5,004 bases of DNA from an uncultured Clostridia bacterium (GTDB lineage Bacteria > Bacillota > Clostridia > Oscillospirales > Oscillospiraceae). Position numbers and translations under genes: made by a program. The notes under the pieces are model-generated. The model searched no databases. It was not told the DNA's origin and saw only the letters and a program-made list of their open reading frames with translations. How positions within the stretch are numbered: the stretch's first letter is position 1; every line of letters starts with the position of its first letter. Below, one piece after another: positions 1 through 5,004 of the stretch. The stretch lies in the NCBI GenBank assembly GCA_946060825.1, contig CAMGPO010000117.1, positions 1 to 5,004 on the forward strand, written 5' to 3'.

Positions 1-89
1 GCTACCTTTTGCTAGTCTAACCTCACCGACAGCTGTTTCGGATTCAATCTCGGTTAGGACTGATAGGGAGTGAAAACGCTGACTTTTCT

Positions 90-1229
90 TTGGAACGGTC
101 AGCGGAACCCTTGGCGGATCGCTATTTTGATGGCCCACGGAAGGATGGTTTGGTATCGCCGTTTCCAAAGGGTACGGAATTGGTTTCCGCCTCTGTTTCC
201 AACGGCGTTCTCAGTCTGGAACTGACCGACGCCTTCGCCAATTTGAGCGGCGTAGACCTCTCTTTGGCTCTGAGCTGCATCAGCATGACTTTCTCCCAGA
301 TGGAGGGTGTTGAGGCGGTGGAACTTTCGACAGAGCATCTGCCCATCGGCGGTCAGGCGAAGATCCGTCTTGATCGGGACCAGATTCTTCTGGAGGACAA
401 CAGTCTCGAAATGGCAGAGAACACACTGAATGTCTATTATGCCGATGAGCGGTACCGCTATCTCATCGCGGCGGAGGAAAAAACCAAGTTGGAAGGGACG
501 GAGGAGCAGGCCGCCTTTGCGATCTCCATGCTGGGTGCAAAGCCTCAGAACGACTCCCTTCATGCAACGCTGCCCGAGGGAACGGAAATTCTCGACCTTT
601 CCATCGAGGACGGCCTCTGTATTGTGGATTTCAGCGCGGATTTCTATCGAAACCGACCTTCTTCAGAGGCGGAGGAGCGTTTAACCATTCTCTCGATTGT
701 CGATACGCTGACGGAGTTCAAGGAAATCGAAAATGTGCAGCTCTACGTGGAAGGCGAGGCGCTGTCGACTTATTCGCGGATGGACCTCACCATGAAATTT
801 ACACGCGATGAGACGGCCATCGGTCCGGTTCGCGCCGGACTTAACGAGGTGGATGCCACCCTTTCTGTTCTTCGAAAGAACGACTGGACGCTGACCGAGG
901 TTCCTATGCGGGTCAAATCAGAGGCCAATGAGACAGACTCCGACGCTGTGATGTCGGCGCTTCTGAACTTCAGAGAGAGAAACGGCTACATTTCTCCGAT
1001 CCCGGCTGACACAGAGGTCTTGTCGCTGACGGAGCGGGGAAACCGGTGTATGGTCGATCTATCCAAAGATTTTGCCGCCGGATTGACAACGGAGCAGAGT
1101 GAACTGCTGGCTGTCCAGTCGATCGTCTCATCTTTGACGTCCCTCGAGAGGATTCGCTATGTGAACATCACCATTGAAGGGCAGGCTTCCGGCCTAACCT
1201 ACGTGAATTTGAATCAGGATTTTGAATAA
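90..1229 (+). CDS. GerMN-repeat spore germination/sporulation protein, 5' end abnormal or truncated
   Basis: Three GerMN-like repeats can be seen. The first is incomplete at its N-terminus (about residues 1-82, core DGPRKDGLVSPFP then a VDLS-like strand). The second spans about 111-223 (LPEGTEILDLS, IVDFSADF), and the third about 256-366 (SPIPADTEVLSL, MVDLSKDF). GerMN proteins such as Bacillus GerM are usually exported, often lipoproteins, with roles in sporulation and germination; their biochemistry is not settled. The start is doubtful. TTG at 90 has no ribosome binding site at a usable distance (AGGGAG at 65-70 is 19 nt away), there is no signal peptide, and the frame stays open back to a TAA at 18-20. 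The first in-frame ATG falls inside repeat one. The real gene may therefore begin further upstream in another frame, with a frameshift near 65-75, or the gene may be 5'-truncated. The 3' end is clean: TAA at 1227-1229 followed by a strong terminator. The family call is confident; the start is not. Confidence 0.8.
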   Translation: MERSAEPLADRYFDGPRKDGLVSPFPKGTELVSASVSNGVLSLELTDAFANLSGVDLSLALSCISMTFSQMEGVEAVELSTEHLPIGGQAKIRLDRDQILLEDNSLEMAENTLNVYYADERYRYLIAAEEKTKLEGTEEQAAFAISMLGAKPQNDSLHATLPEGTEILDLSIEDGLCIVDFSADFYRNRPSSEAEERLTILSIVDTLTEFKEIENVQLYVEGEALSTYSRMDLTMKFTRDETAIGPVRAGLNEVDATLSVLRKNDWTLTEVPMRVKSEANETDSDAVMSALLNFRERNGYISPIPADTEVLSLTERGNRCMVDLSKDFAAGLTTEQSELLAVQSIVSSLTSLERIRYVNITIEGQASGLTYVNLNQDFE

Positions 1230-1235
1230 CGGCTG

Positions 1236-1266
1236 CCGGCGTGACTTCGGTCACGCCGGTTTTTTT
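1236..1266 (+). terminator. Rho-independent terminator of the GerMN gene
   Basis: A perfect 10-bp stem CCGGCGTGAC / GTCACGCCGG (1236-1245 and 1250-1259) is closed by a TTCG tetraloop with a C-G closing pair, which is an exceptionally stable loop. Seven T residues follow at 1260-1266. It begins six bases after the GerMN stop codon. The opposite strand has no T-run next to the stem, so it should act only on rightward transcription. It isolates the efflux operon promoter from upstream read-through. Confidence 0.95.
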
Positions 1267-1300
1267 CGAAAAAAAAGTTTCGGGGTCCGACGGCAGGTAC

Positions 1301-1329
1301 TTGACAAGTCAGAATAAAAGTTTTATCAT
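1301..1329 (+). promoter_or_regulatory. SigA-type promoter of the metal-efflux operon
   Basis: The -35 box is TTGACA (1301-1306, full consensus) and the -10 box is TATCAT (1324-1329, five of six), with the optimal 17-bp spacer. Transcription should start near 1335-1337, giving a leader of about 30 nt before the repressor gene. The -10 box lies inside the left arm of the inverted repeat at 1321-1354, so repressor binding would block polymerase. An A-tract at 1269-1276 lies just upstream of where an UP element would sit and may be incidental. Confidence 0.88.
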
Positions 1330-1354
1330 ATGAGCAGATGCTCAGATGATAAAA
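1321..1354 (+). promoter_or_regulatory. Operator: 34-bp inverted repeat for the ArsR/SmtB-type repressor
   Basis: Two 16-base arms (1321-1336 and 1339-1354) around a GA centre are complementary at 15 of 16 positions; the only mismatch is A1330 with G1345. The core reads ATATGAGCA-GA-TGCTCAGAT. This matches the 12-2-12 imperfect repeat known for SmtB/CzrA-family operators, where half-sites resemble ATATGAACA. It covers the -10 box, the predicted start site and the leader up to the ribosome binding site. That position and the adjacent ArsR-family gene make autorepression the natural reading. Symmetry continues two to four bases per arm beyond the usual 12, which is notable. As RNA, only the right arm would be transcribed, so an RNA hairpin is not the likely role. 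Confidence 0.88.
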
Positions 1355-1361
1355 GGAGGGG
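1354..1361 (+). promoter_or_regulatory. Ribosome binding site fixing the repressor start at 1367
   Basis: AGGAGGGG ends five bases before ATG 1367. An in-frame ATG at 1346 also exists, but it lies upstream of this site, inside the operator arm, and would encode the Shine-Dalgarno sequence itself as residues IKGGDE. ATG 1367 is therefore chosen. Confidence 0.85.
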
Positions 1362-1366
1362 ATGAA

Positions 1367-1672
1367 ATGACCCCACACGTTCCCCATATTCTGGATGAGG
1401 AACAACTGTTCAATATGGCGGAGCTGTTCAAAGCTTTCGCGGATTCCACAAGAATCAAGATTCTTTATCTGCTCTTCACGGAGGAGCACTGTGTCGGGGA
1501 TATCGCGTCGGACGTCGGCGTCAGCCAGTCGGCGATCTCCCATCAGCTTAAGCTGCTGAAGCAGATGAAACTGGTCAAAAGCAGAAGAGAGGGCAAGACC
1601 ATCTATTATGGTCTCGCCGATGACCACGTCAAAACCATCATCAACATGGCGAAAGAACACTTGGAGGAATAG
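1367..1672 (+). CDS. ArsR/SmtB-family metal-sensing transcriptional repressor (Zn-type)
   Basis: A 101-residue winged-helix repressor, a normal length for the family. The recognition helix region (GVSQSAISHQLKLLK, residues 51-65) and the wing (RREGKTIYYGL, about 73-83) are typical. The C-terminal alpha-5 helix carries D85, H87, H98 and E101, with the same spacing (D-x-H, 11 residues, H-x-x-E) as the zinc site ligands D104, H106, H117 and E120 of cyanobacterial SmtB. E101 is the last residue. C42 (HCVGD) is a single cysteine where cadmium sensors of the CadC/ArsR type have CxC, and H4 and H7 lie in the N-terminal arm. By family knowledge the dimer binds DNA without metal and releases when Zn(II) or Co(II) fills the alpha-5 sites. 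It is first in the operon, three bases before the HMA gene, and the 34-bp palindrome in its own promoter implies autorepression. The metal choice is inferred from ligands only. Confidence 0.95.
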   Translation: MTPHVPHILDEEQLFNMAELFKAFADSTRIKILYLLFTEEHCVGDIASDVGVSQSAISHQLKLLKQMKLVKSRREGKTIYYGLADDHVKTIINMAKEHLEE

Positions 1673-1675
1673 AGC

Positions 1676-1897
1676 ATGAAAAAGAGTTACAAGGTAGAAG
1701 AACTTTGCTGCGCCAACTGCGCCGCAAAAATTGAAGCCGCCATCAGCAAGCTGCCCGAAGTGGAGGAGGCGACGCTGAATTTCATGACCCTGCGGCTGAC
1801 CATTTCCTCTGATACGGCCGACTGGGACAAGTTGATGCAGAAGGTGGTGGCGATTTTCGCTAAAATTGAGCCGGACAGCAGGGTGGTCATCAGATGA
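1676..1897 (+). CDS. Free-standing HMA domain protein (heavy-metal-binding, CCxxC)
   Basis: A 73-residue protein consisting of a single heavy-metal-associated (ferredoxin-like) domain. The metal loop is ELCCANCAAKIE at residues 9-20, so C12 and C15 form the usual CxxC, with an extra C11 where zinc-type domains often have Asp. The later segment (EEATLNFMTLRLTI) fits the second and third strands of the fold. Start ATG 1676 follows GGAGG at 1663-1667 and is three bases after the repressor stop; its own stop overlaps the ATPase start (ATGA, 1894-1897). It corresponds to the N-terminal domain that the downstream ATPase lacks. It probably binds or delivers Zn(II)/Cd(II) to the pump or regulates it; whether it acts as a soluble chaperone or a detached regulatory domain is not shown. 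It has no signal peptide and should be cytosolic. Confidence 0.93.
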   Translation: MKKSYKVEELCCANCAAKIEAAISKLPEVEEATLNFMTLRLTISSDTADWDKLMQKVVAIFAKIEPDSRVVIR

Positions 1898-3717
1898 CAC
1901 GCAAACAAAAAAAGGAATTGCTCCGAATTCTGATCGCGCTGGCGCTCTTTGTCTTGGGCTTGTTCCTTGACGGCTGGTGGGCGCTCAGTGTGATGGCTGC
2001 AGCCTGGCTGGCCGCCGGATCCGAAGTCGCCGTCACGGCTATCTCCGGCATCTTCCGCTGCCAGCTTCTGGACGAGAATTTCCTGATGACCATCGCCTCC
2101 ATCGGCGCTTTTGCCCTCGGCGACTACAAAGAGGGCGTCGCGGTTATGATCTTCTTCCGCGTCGGTGAGCTCTTTGAAGACTATGCCGTCAGCCGCTCCA
2201 GAAAATCCATTTCCTCGCTGATGGACCTCCGCCCGGATACAGCGGTCGTGCTGGAAAACGGGGAAGAGGTGGAAAAGGAACCGGAAGAGGTTGTGATCGG
2301 CGACCGGCTGCTGGTGAAGCCTGGCGAACGGATTCCGGTCGATGGCCGTGTTCTGGAAGGAACCGGTTTTCTGGATACCTCGAAAATCACCGGGGAAGCG
2401 GAACCGCGGGAGGTTGTGCCCGATATGGAAATTTTGTCCGGTTGCGTCAACCTCTCCGGCGTTCTGACGATCGAGGCGGAGAGTGCCTATGAGCATTCGA
2501 CTGTCGCCCGGATCCTGGAGCTGGTTGAATCCGCCTCCGATAAAAAGGCCAGGACGGAGCGTTTTATTACCCGCTTTGCCCGGATTTACACCCCAGCAGT
2601 CGTATTGGCAGCCGTTTTGCTGGCCCTGGTTCCACCGCTGGTATTCCAGCAGCCCTTCGGGGAGTGGATCCGCCGTGCACTGACCTTCCTCGTCATCTCC
2701 TGTCCCTGTGCACTGGTAATTTCGGTGCCGTTGAGCTTTTTCGGCGGCATGGGCGCCGCCTCAAAGCGAGGGATTGTGGTGAAGGGAGGAATTGTGCTGG
2801 AACAGCTTGCCCGACTGGATCAGGTGGTTTTCGATAAAACAGGCACGCTGACCACCGGTGAGTTCACCGTCTCCGGTGTGTTCCCGAATGGAATGGGGGA
2901 AGAAGCGCTTCTCCGTCTTGTGGCGGCCGCGGAGCAGTATTCCGCCCATCCTGCCGCAAAGGCCATCTGCCGGCAGACAGACGCTGCCGGCGAAGCGGAA
3001 GAGATCGAAGAAATACCCGGCTATGGCGTTTCCGCCGTCGTTGGTGGCAAGCGGATTCACGCCGGCAACCGTCGCTTGATGGAACGGGAGGGCATTGATC
3101 CCGAACTTCCCTCGGAGGGCGCAACCTGCATCTATGTCACGGTGGATGGAAACTATGCCGGCCGCATCGAGCTGGCGGATACCATCAAGGAGAATGCTGC
3201 CGAGACCATGTCCGAACTGCGGCAGGCCGGCGTGCGTCGCCTCGTTATGCTGACCGGCGACATCGAATCCTCCGCAAAACGGGTGGCGCGCGCAATCGGA
3301 CTGGACGAGTGGCGGGCCGGCCTTCTGCCCCAGGACAAGGTGACGGAGCTGGAGGAACTGCTTTGCACCGGCATGGTCACGGCCTTTGTCGGAGACGGCG
3401 TAAACGACGCTCCTGTTCTCACAATGGCAGACATCGGAATCGCCATGGGTGGCGTCGGCTCGGATGCGGCGGTGGAAGCTGCCGACGTGGTTATCCTACA
3501 CGACAAGCTCTCTGGGATTCCGGAGGCAAAGCGGATTGGCAAGAAGTCCATGCGGATTGCCAAGGAAAACATCATCTTCGCCCTCGGCGTCAAGGCAGTT
3601 GTTCTGGTGCTCGGCGCGCTCGGTTATGCCAGTATGTGGCTTGCGGTCTTTGCCGACGTCGGTGTCTCGGTCATTGCTATTCTGAACGCGATGCGCACCA
3701 TGTATCTTGCCAAATAA
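1894..3717 (+). CDS. cadA: P1B-2-type Zn/Cd/Pb-exporting ATPase (CadA/ZntA-like), without N-terminal HMA domain
   Basis: A 607-residue inner-membrane pump that would expel divalent soft metals using ATP. Visible elements in order: two N-terminal hydrophobic segments (about 10-26 and 29-50), a second pair (about 58-97, including DENFLMTIASIGAFALG), actuator loop TGEAEP (166-171), a hydrophobic segment at about 232-252, the metal-transport motif CPC (270-272), phosphorylation site DKTGTLT (D314), SAHP motif (H352, P353), MLTGD (452-456) and GDGVNDAP (500-507), then two final membrane segments. Lysine K567 and D588-x-G590 in these last segments are 21 residues apart, matching K693 and D714 of ZntA, which mark the Zn/Cd/Pb subgroup rather than copper pumps. 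Full-length relatives exceed 700 residues because they begin with one or more HMA domains; here that domain is the preceding gene. The ATGA overlap suggests translational coupling. No frameshift or missing catalytic residue was seen. cadA is the best symbol; ZntA-like is equivalent. Confidence 0.96.
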   Translation: MTRKQKKELLRILIALALFVLGLFLDGWWALSVMAAAWLAAGSEVAVTAISGIFRCQLLDENFLMTIASIGAFALGDYKEGVAVMIFFRVGELFEDYAVSRSRKSISSLMDLRPDTAVVLENGEEVEKEPEEVVIGDRLLVKPGERIPVDGRVLEGTGFLDTSKITGEAEPREVVPDMEILSGCVNLSGVLTIEAESAYEHSTVARILELVESASDKKARTERFITRFARIYTPAVVLAAVLLALVPPLVFQQPFGEWIRRALTFLVISCPCALVISVPLSFFGGMGAASKRGIVVKGGIVLEQLARLDQVVFDKTGTLTTGEFTVSGVFPNGMGEEALLRLVAAAEQYSAHPAAKAICRQTDAAGEAEEIEEIPGYGVSAVVGGKRIHAGNRRLMEREGIDPELPSEGATCIYVTVDGNYAGRIELADTIKENAAETMSELRQAGVRRLVMLTGDIESSAKRVARAIGLDEWRAGLLPQDKVTELEELLCTGMVTAFVGDGVNDAPVLTMADIGIAMGGVGSDAAVEAADVVILHDKLSGIPEAKRIGKKSMRIAKENIIFALGVKAVVLVLGALGYASMWLAVFADVGVSVIAILNAMRTMYLAK

Positions 3718-3752
3718 TTGACCTTGCGGGCAGACCCGGAGCATGATAAAAT
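3718..3752 (+). promoter_or_regulatory. Candidate promoter for the M42 peptidase gene
   Basis: Directly after the ATPase stop, TTGACC (3718-3723, five of six) could pair with CATGAT (3742-3747, four of six, 18-bp spacer). Alternatively TTGCGG (3724-3729) could pair with TAAAAT (3747-3752, five of six, 17-bp spacer). Either gives a start near 3754-3760, at the beginning of the stem-loop. The two options are not equally strong on both boxes, so the exact boxes are uncertain, but independent expression of the peptidase is plausible. Confidence 0.45.
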
Positions 3753-3793
3753 GGACAGGCTGGAGTGCGGTATTTTACCGCCTTGGCCTGTCC
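3753..3793 (+). other. Composite stem-loop between the efflux operon and the peptidase gene
   Basis: The outer stem is eight perfect pairs, GGACAGGC (3753-3760) with GCCTGTCC (3786-3793). Inside it lies a second perfect palindrome, GCGGTA (3767-3772), loop TTT, TACCGC (3776-3781). A third small hairpin, CCGC-TTTT-GCGG (3792-3803), overlaps the outer stem's 3' end and could compete with it. Only four Ts (3796-3799) follow, so as a terminator for the efflux operon it would be weak. It could instead be leader RNA structure for the peptidase gene, or the inner palindrome could be a protein-binding site. The structure is seen; the role is not known. Confidence 0.55.
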
Positions 3794-3814
3794 GCTTTTG
3801 CGGCATCAAGAAAA

Positions 3815-3819
3815 AGGAG
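3815..3819 (+). promoter_or_regulatory. Ribosome binding site fixing the peptidase start at 3829
   Basis: AGGAG preceded by five A residues lies nine bases before ATG 3829. The open frame extends upstream to 3718, but the TTG there is immediately after the ATPase stop, has no Shine-Dalgarno sequence, and would add 37 residues unlike the family. ATG 3829 is chosen; ATG 3838 is a less well spaced alternative. Confidence 0.85.
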
Positions 3820-3828
3820 TGCTGCATC

Positions 3829-4869
3829 ATGGAGAATATGAACACATACATGGAATTCGCAGTGGAAAAGACAGTTGCCCTGCTGGCCATCGACAGTCCG
3901 ACGGGCTGCACGGAGGAGGCTGCTGCCTGGACACAGCGGGAGTTTGAGGCTCTGGGCTTCCCGACATCCCGAACGGCAAAGGGCGGCGTTCTGATTGCGC
4001 TGGGCGGCCGCGACCCGAAGAATGGCATCCTGCTGGAAGCCCATACCGATACGCTGGGCGGCATGGTGGCAGAAATCAAGGCCAACGGACGGCTGCGGAT
4101 TGTCAACCTGGGCGGACTCCACTGCCACAGCATCGAGGGGGAGAACTGCCGCGTCCATACCAAGTTCTGCGGCGTCTACGAGGGCACCTTCCAGATCTGC
4201 AATCCCTCCGTCCATGTCAATGACAACTTTGATGGAGCTGCCAGGAGCTACAGCGCTATGGAAGTTGTTCTGGACGAAAACGTCAGCACTGCGGACGAGG
4301 TAAAGAAGCTCGGCATCCGAACCGGCGATTTTGTCTGCTTTGACCCGAGAACGCGGGTGACGGAGTCGGGCTACATCAAGAGCCGCTTTCTGGATGACAA
4401 GCTGAGCGTCGGCATCCTGCTGGGCTATGCAAAATATCTCCACGACAATGGGATCGTGCCGGAGCGCAGCGTTTATGTCCACGTCACGACTTATGAAGAG
4501 GTCGGCCACGGCGGTTCGGCTTCCGTGCCGGAGGGCGTCACTGAGGCCATTTCCGTGGACATGGGCTGCGTTGGCGACGGGCTGCAGTGTACCGAGCATC
4601 AGGTCTCCATCTGCGCCAAAGACAGCGGTGGTCCCTATGACTTCAACGTGGTCAAGGGTTTGATAGAGGCGGCCGAACGGGAGCATGCCGACTACGCCGT
4701 GGACGTCTATCCCCACTACGGCTCCGACGTCGAAGCAACGCTCCGGGCCGGCTACGATCTCCGCCACGGCCTGATCGGTTCCGGCGTCTACGCCTCCCAT
4801 GGCTATGAACGGAGTCACAGGGACGGCGTGCTGAACACGCTCAAGGTACTCAAAGGTTATATCGGGTAA
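3829..4869 (+). CDS. M42-family (glutamyl/tetrahedral-type) metallo-aminopeptidase
   Basis: A 346-residue protein, the normal length for M42 aminopeptidases. These are cytosolic di-zinc or di-cobalt enzymes, often large oligomers, that trim N-terminal residues from short peptides. Expected residues are all present: AHTD (H72 as metal ligand, D74 beside it), RFLDDK (bridging D189), the catalytic pair in TYEEVG (E223 as general base, E224 as ligand), SVDMG (D244) and a terminal YERSH (H330). The stretch from about 75 to 170 would be the small beta-rich domain inserted in the peptidase fold in this family. It lies 111 bases after the ATPase, with its own ribosome binding site and a candidate promoter, so membership of the efflux operon is doubtful. 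Substrate preference cannot be read from the sequence. The gene ends at a hairpin shared with convergent murC. Confidence 0.93.
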   Translation: MENMNTYMEFAVEKTVALLAIDSPTGCTEEAAAWTQREFEALGFPTSRTAKGGVLIALGGRDPKNGILLEAHTDTLGGMVAEIKANGRLRIVNLGGLHCHSIEGENCRVHTKFCGVYEGTFQICNPSVHVNDNFDGAARSYSAMEVVLDENVSTADEVKKLGIRTGDFVCFDPRTRVTESGYIKSRFLDDKLSVGILLGYAKYLHDNGIVPERSVYVHVTTYEEVGHGGSASVPEGVTEAISVDMGCVGDGLQCTEHQVSICAKDSGGPYDFNVVKGLIEAAEREHADYAVDVYPHYGSDVEATLRAGYDLRHGLIGSGVYASHGYERSHRDGVLNTLKVLKGYIG

Positions 4870-4873
4870 AAAT

Positions 4874-4901
4874 ACACCGGAATCCATCAGGATTCCGGTG
4901 T
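4874..4901. terminator. Convergent terminator hairpin between the peptidase gene and murC
   Basis: A perfect 12-bp stem (ACACCGGAATCC, 4874-4885, with its complement at 4890-4901) has an ATCA loop. It sits five bases after the peptidase stop and eight bases beyond the murC stop. On the minus strand it is followed after one base by five Ts (complement of 4868-4872), giving a good terminator for murC. On the plus strand the following bases (TCGTAATCTT) are only moderately T-rich, so rightward termination may be weaker. Confidence 0.8.
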
Positions 4902-4909
4902 TCGTAATC

Positions 4910-5004
4910 TTACGGGTTCTGCTTGAGCAGGGCCTCGCCGGCCTTGTAGATATCTCCAGCGCCGACGGTAAGCAGTAGGTCGCCGGGCTGGGCAAGACGA
5001 CGCA
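4910..5004 (-). CDS. murC: UDP-N-acetylmuramate--L-alanine ligase, C-terminal end (partial)
   Basis: The last 30 codons and stop of a minus-strand gene cut by the window edge; two further bases belong to the preceding codon. The reading gives RRLAQPGDLLLTVGAGDIYK, then AGEALLKQNP and a stop (TTA on the plus strand at 4910-4912). The motif GDL-x-L-T-x-GAGD followed by a lysine and GEALL is the characteristic C-terminus of MurC, the ATP-dependent ligase that adds L-alanine to UDP-MurNAc in peptidoglycan synthesis. The identification rests on a short tail, but the motif is distinctive; another Mur ligase is less likely. It converges on the peptidase gene. Confidence 0.85.
   Translation of the reverse strand, partial: RRLAQPGDLLLTVGAGDIYKAGEALLKQNP

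Noticed and set aside
70..222. Short frame from GTG 70 (begins MKTLTFLW) as an alternative start for the first gene
   Set aside because: It is in a different frame from the GerMN repeats, gives an Arg/Trp-rich low-quality peptide, stops within about 50 codons, and AGGGAG abuts the GTG too closely to act as its ribosome binding site.
1260..1275. T7-CG-A7 palindrome as a separate regulatory site
   Set aside because: It is the terminator T-run followed by an A-tract; it would form only weak A-T pairs and has no independent support.
1299..1309. 11-base palindrome ACTTG-A-CAAGT over the -35 box as a second operator
   Set aside because: Only five bases per arm and largely explained by the TTGACA consensus itself; no match to a known site, so chance is the simpler view.
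1346..1366. Upstream ATG 1346 as the repressor start
   Set aside because: It precedes the Shine-Dalgarno sequence, lies in the operator, and would translate the ribosome binding site; ATG 1367 is correctly spaced.
1687..2496. 269-codon minus-strand open frame opposite the HMA and ATPase genes
   Set aside because: Shadow of strongly supported plus-strand genes; no family features and no plausible start region.
3775..4995. 406-codon open frame on the minus strand opposite the peptidase gene
   Set aside because: It mirrors the codon pattern of the M42 gene, has no recognisable domain, runs through the terminator hairpin and the murC end, and opposes a gene with all catalytic residues intact.
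1..5004. CRISPR array, tRNA or rRNA genes, insertion sequence or attachment site
   Set aside because: No spaced direct repeats, no cloverleaf or rRNA-like sequence, no transposase or integrase frames, and no terminal inverted repeats were seen.

Overview
The window looks like a chromosomal segment of a moderately GC-rich, low-copy spore-former of the Firmicutes, most likely class Clostridia. The evidence is a three-domain GerMN (spore germination/sporulation) protein, strong AGGAGG-type ribosome binding sites, a consensus SigA-type promoter, and a zinc/cadmium efflux operon whose N-terminal metal-binding domain is a separate gene. The genus cannot be read from the sequence.

Layout: (1) 1-1229 holds a GerMN-repeat protein whose 5' end is abnormal. 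The frame stays open back to a stop at 18-20, no convincing start or signal peptide is visible, and another frame runs open into a stop at 71-73, so it may be truncated or frameshifted. It ends in a textbook UUCG-loop terminator at 1236-1266. (2) 1301-3717 is a compact three-gene metal-efflux operon. A strong promoter (TTGACA, 17 bp, TATCAT) is overlapped by a 34-bp inverted repeat, then come an ArsR/SmtB-type repressor with a complete alpha-5 zinc-site motif, a free-standing 73-residue HMA domain with a CCxxC motif, and a P1B-2-type ATPase lacking its own N-terminal HMA domain. The spacing is 3 nt between the first two genes and a 4-nt ATGA overlap between the last two. (3) 3718-3828 is a 111-bp gap with a candidate promoter and a large composite stem-loop. 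(4) 3829-4869 encodes an M42-family aminopeptidase with all expected metal ligands. (5) A 12-bp hairpin at 4874-4901 separates it from the convergent 3' end of murC on the minus strand (4910-5004, cut by the window edge).

How it works (family knowledge plus inference): the repressor should sit on the promoter in low zinc and release when Zn(II), and perhaps Cd(II), Co(II) or Pb(II), fills its alpha-5 sites. The operon would then make the exporter and its detached metal-binding domain. The other genes (GerMN, M42 peptidase, murC) look like housekeeping neighbours with no shown link to the efflux operon. I see no wholly new system. The most informative points are the very long operator, the split exporter with an extra cysteine, and the damaged-looking start of the GerMN gene.
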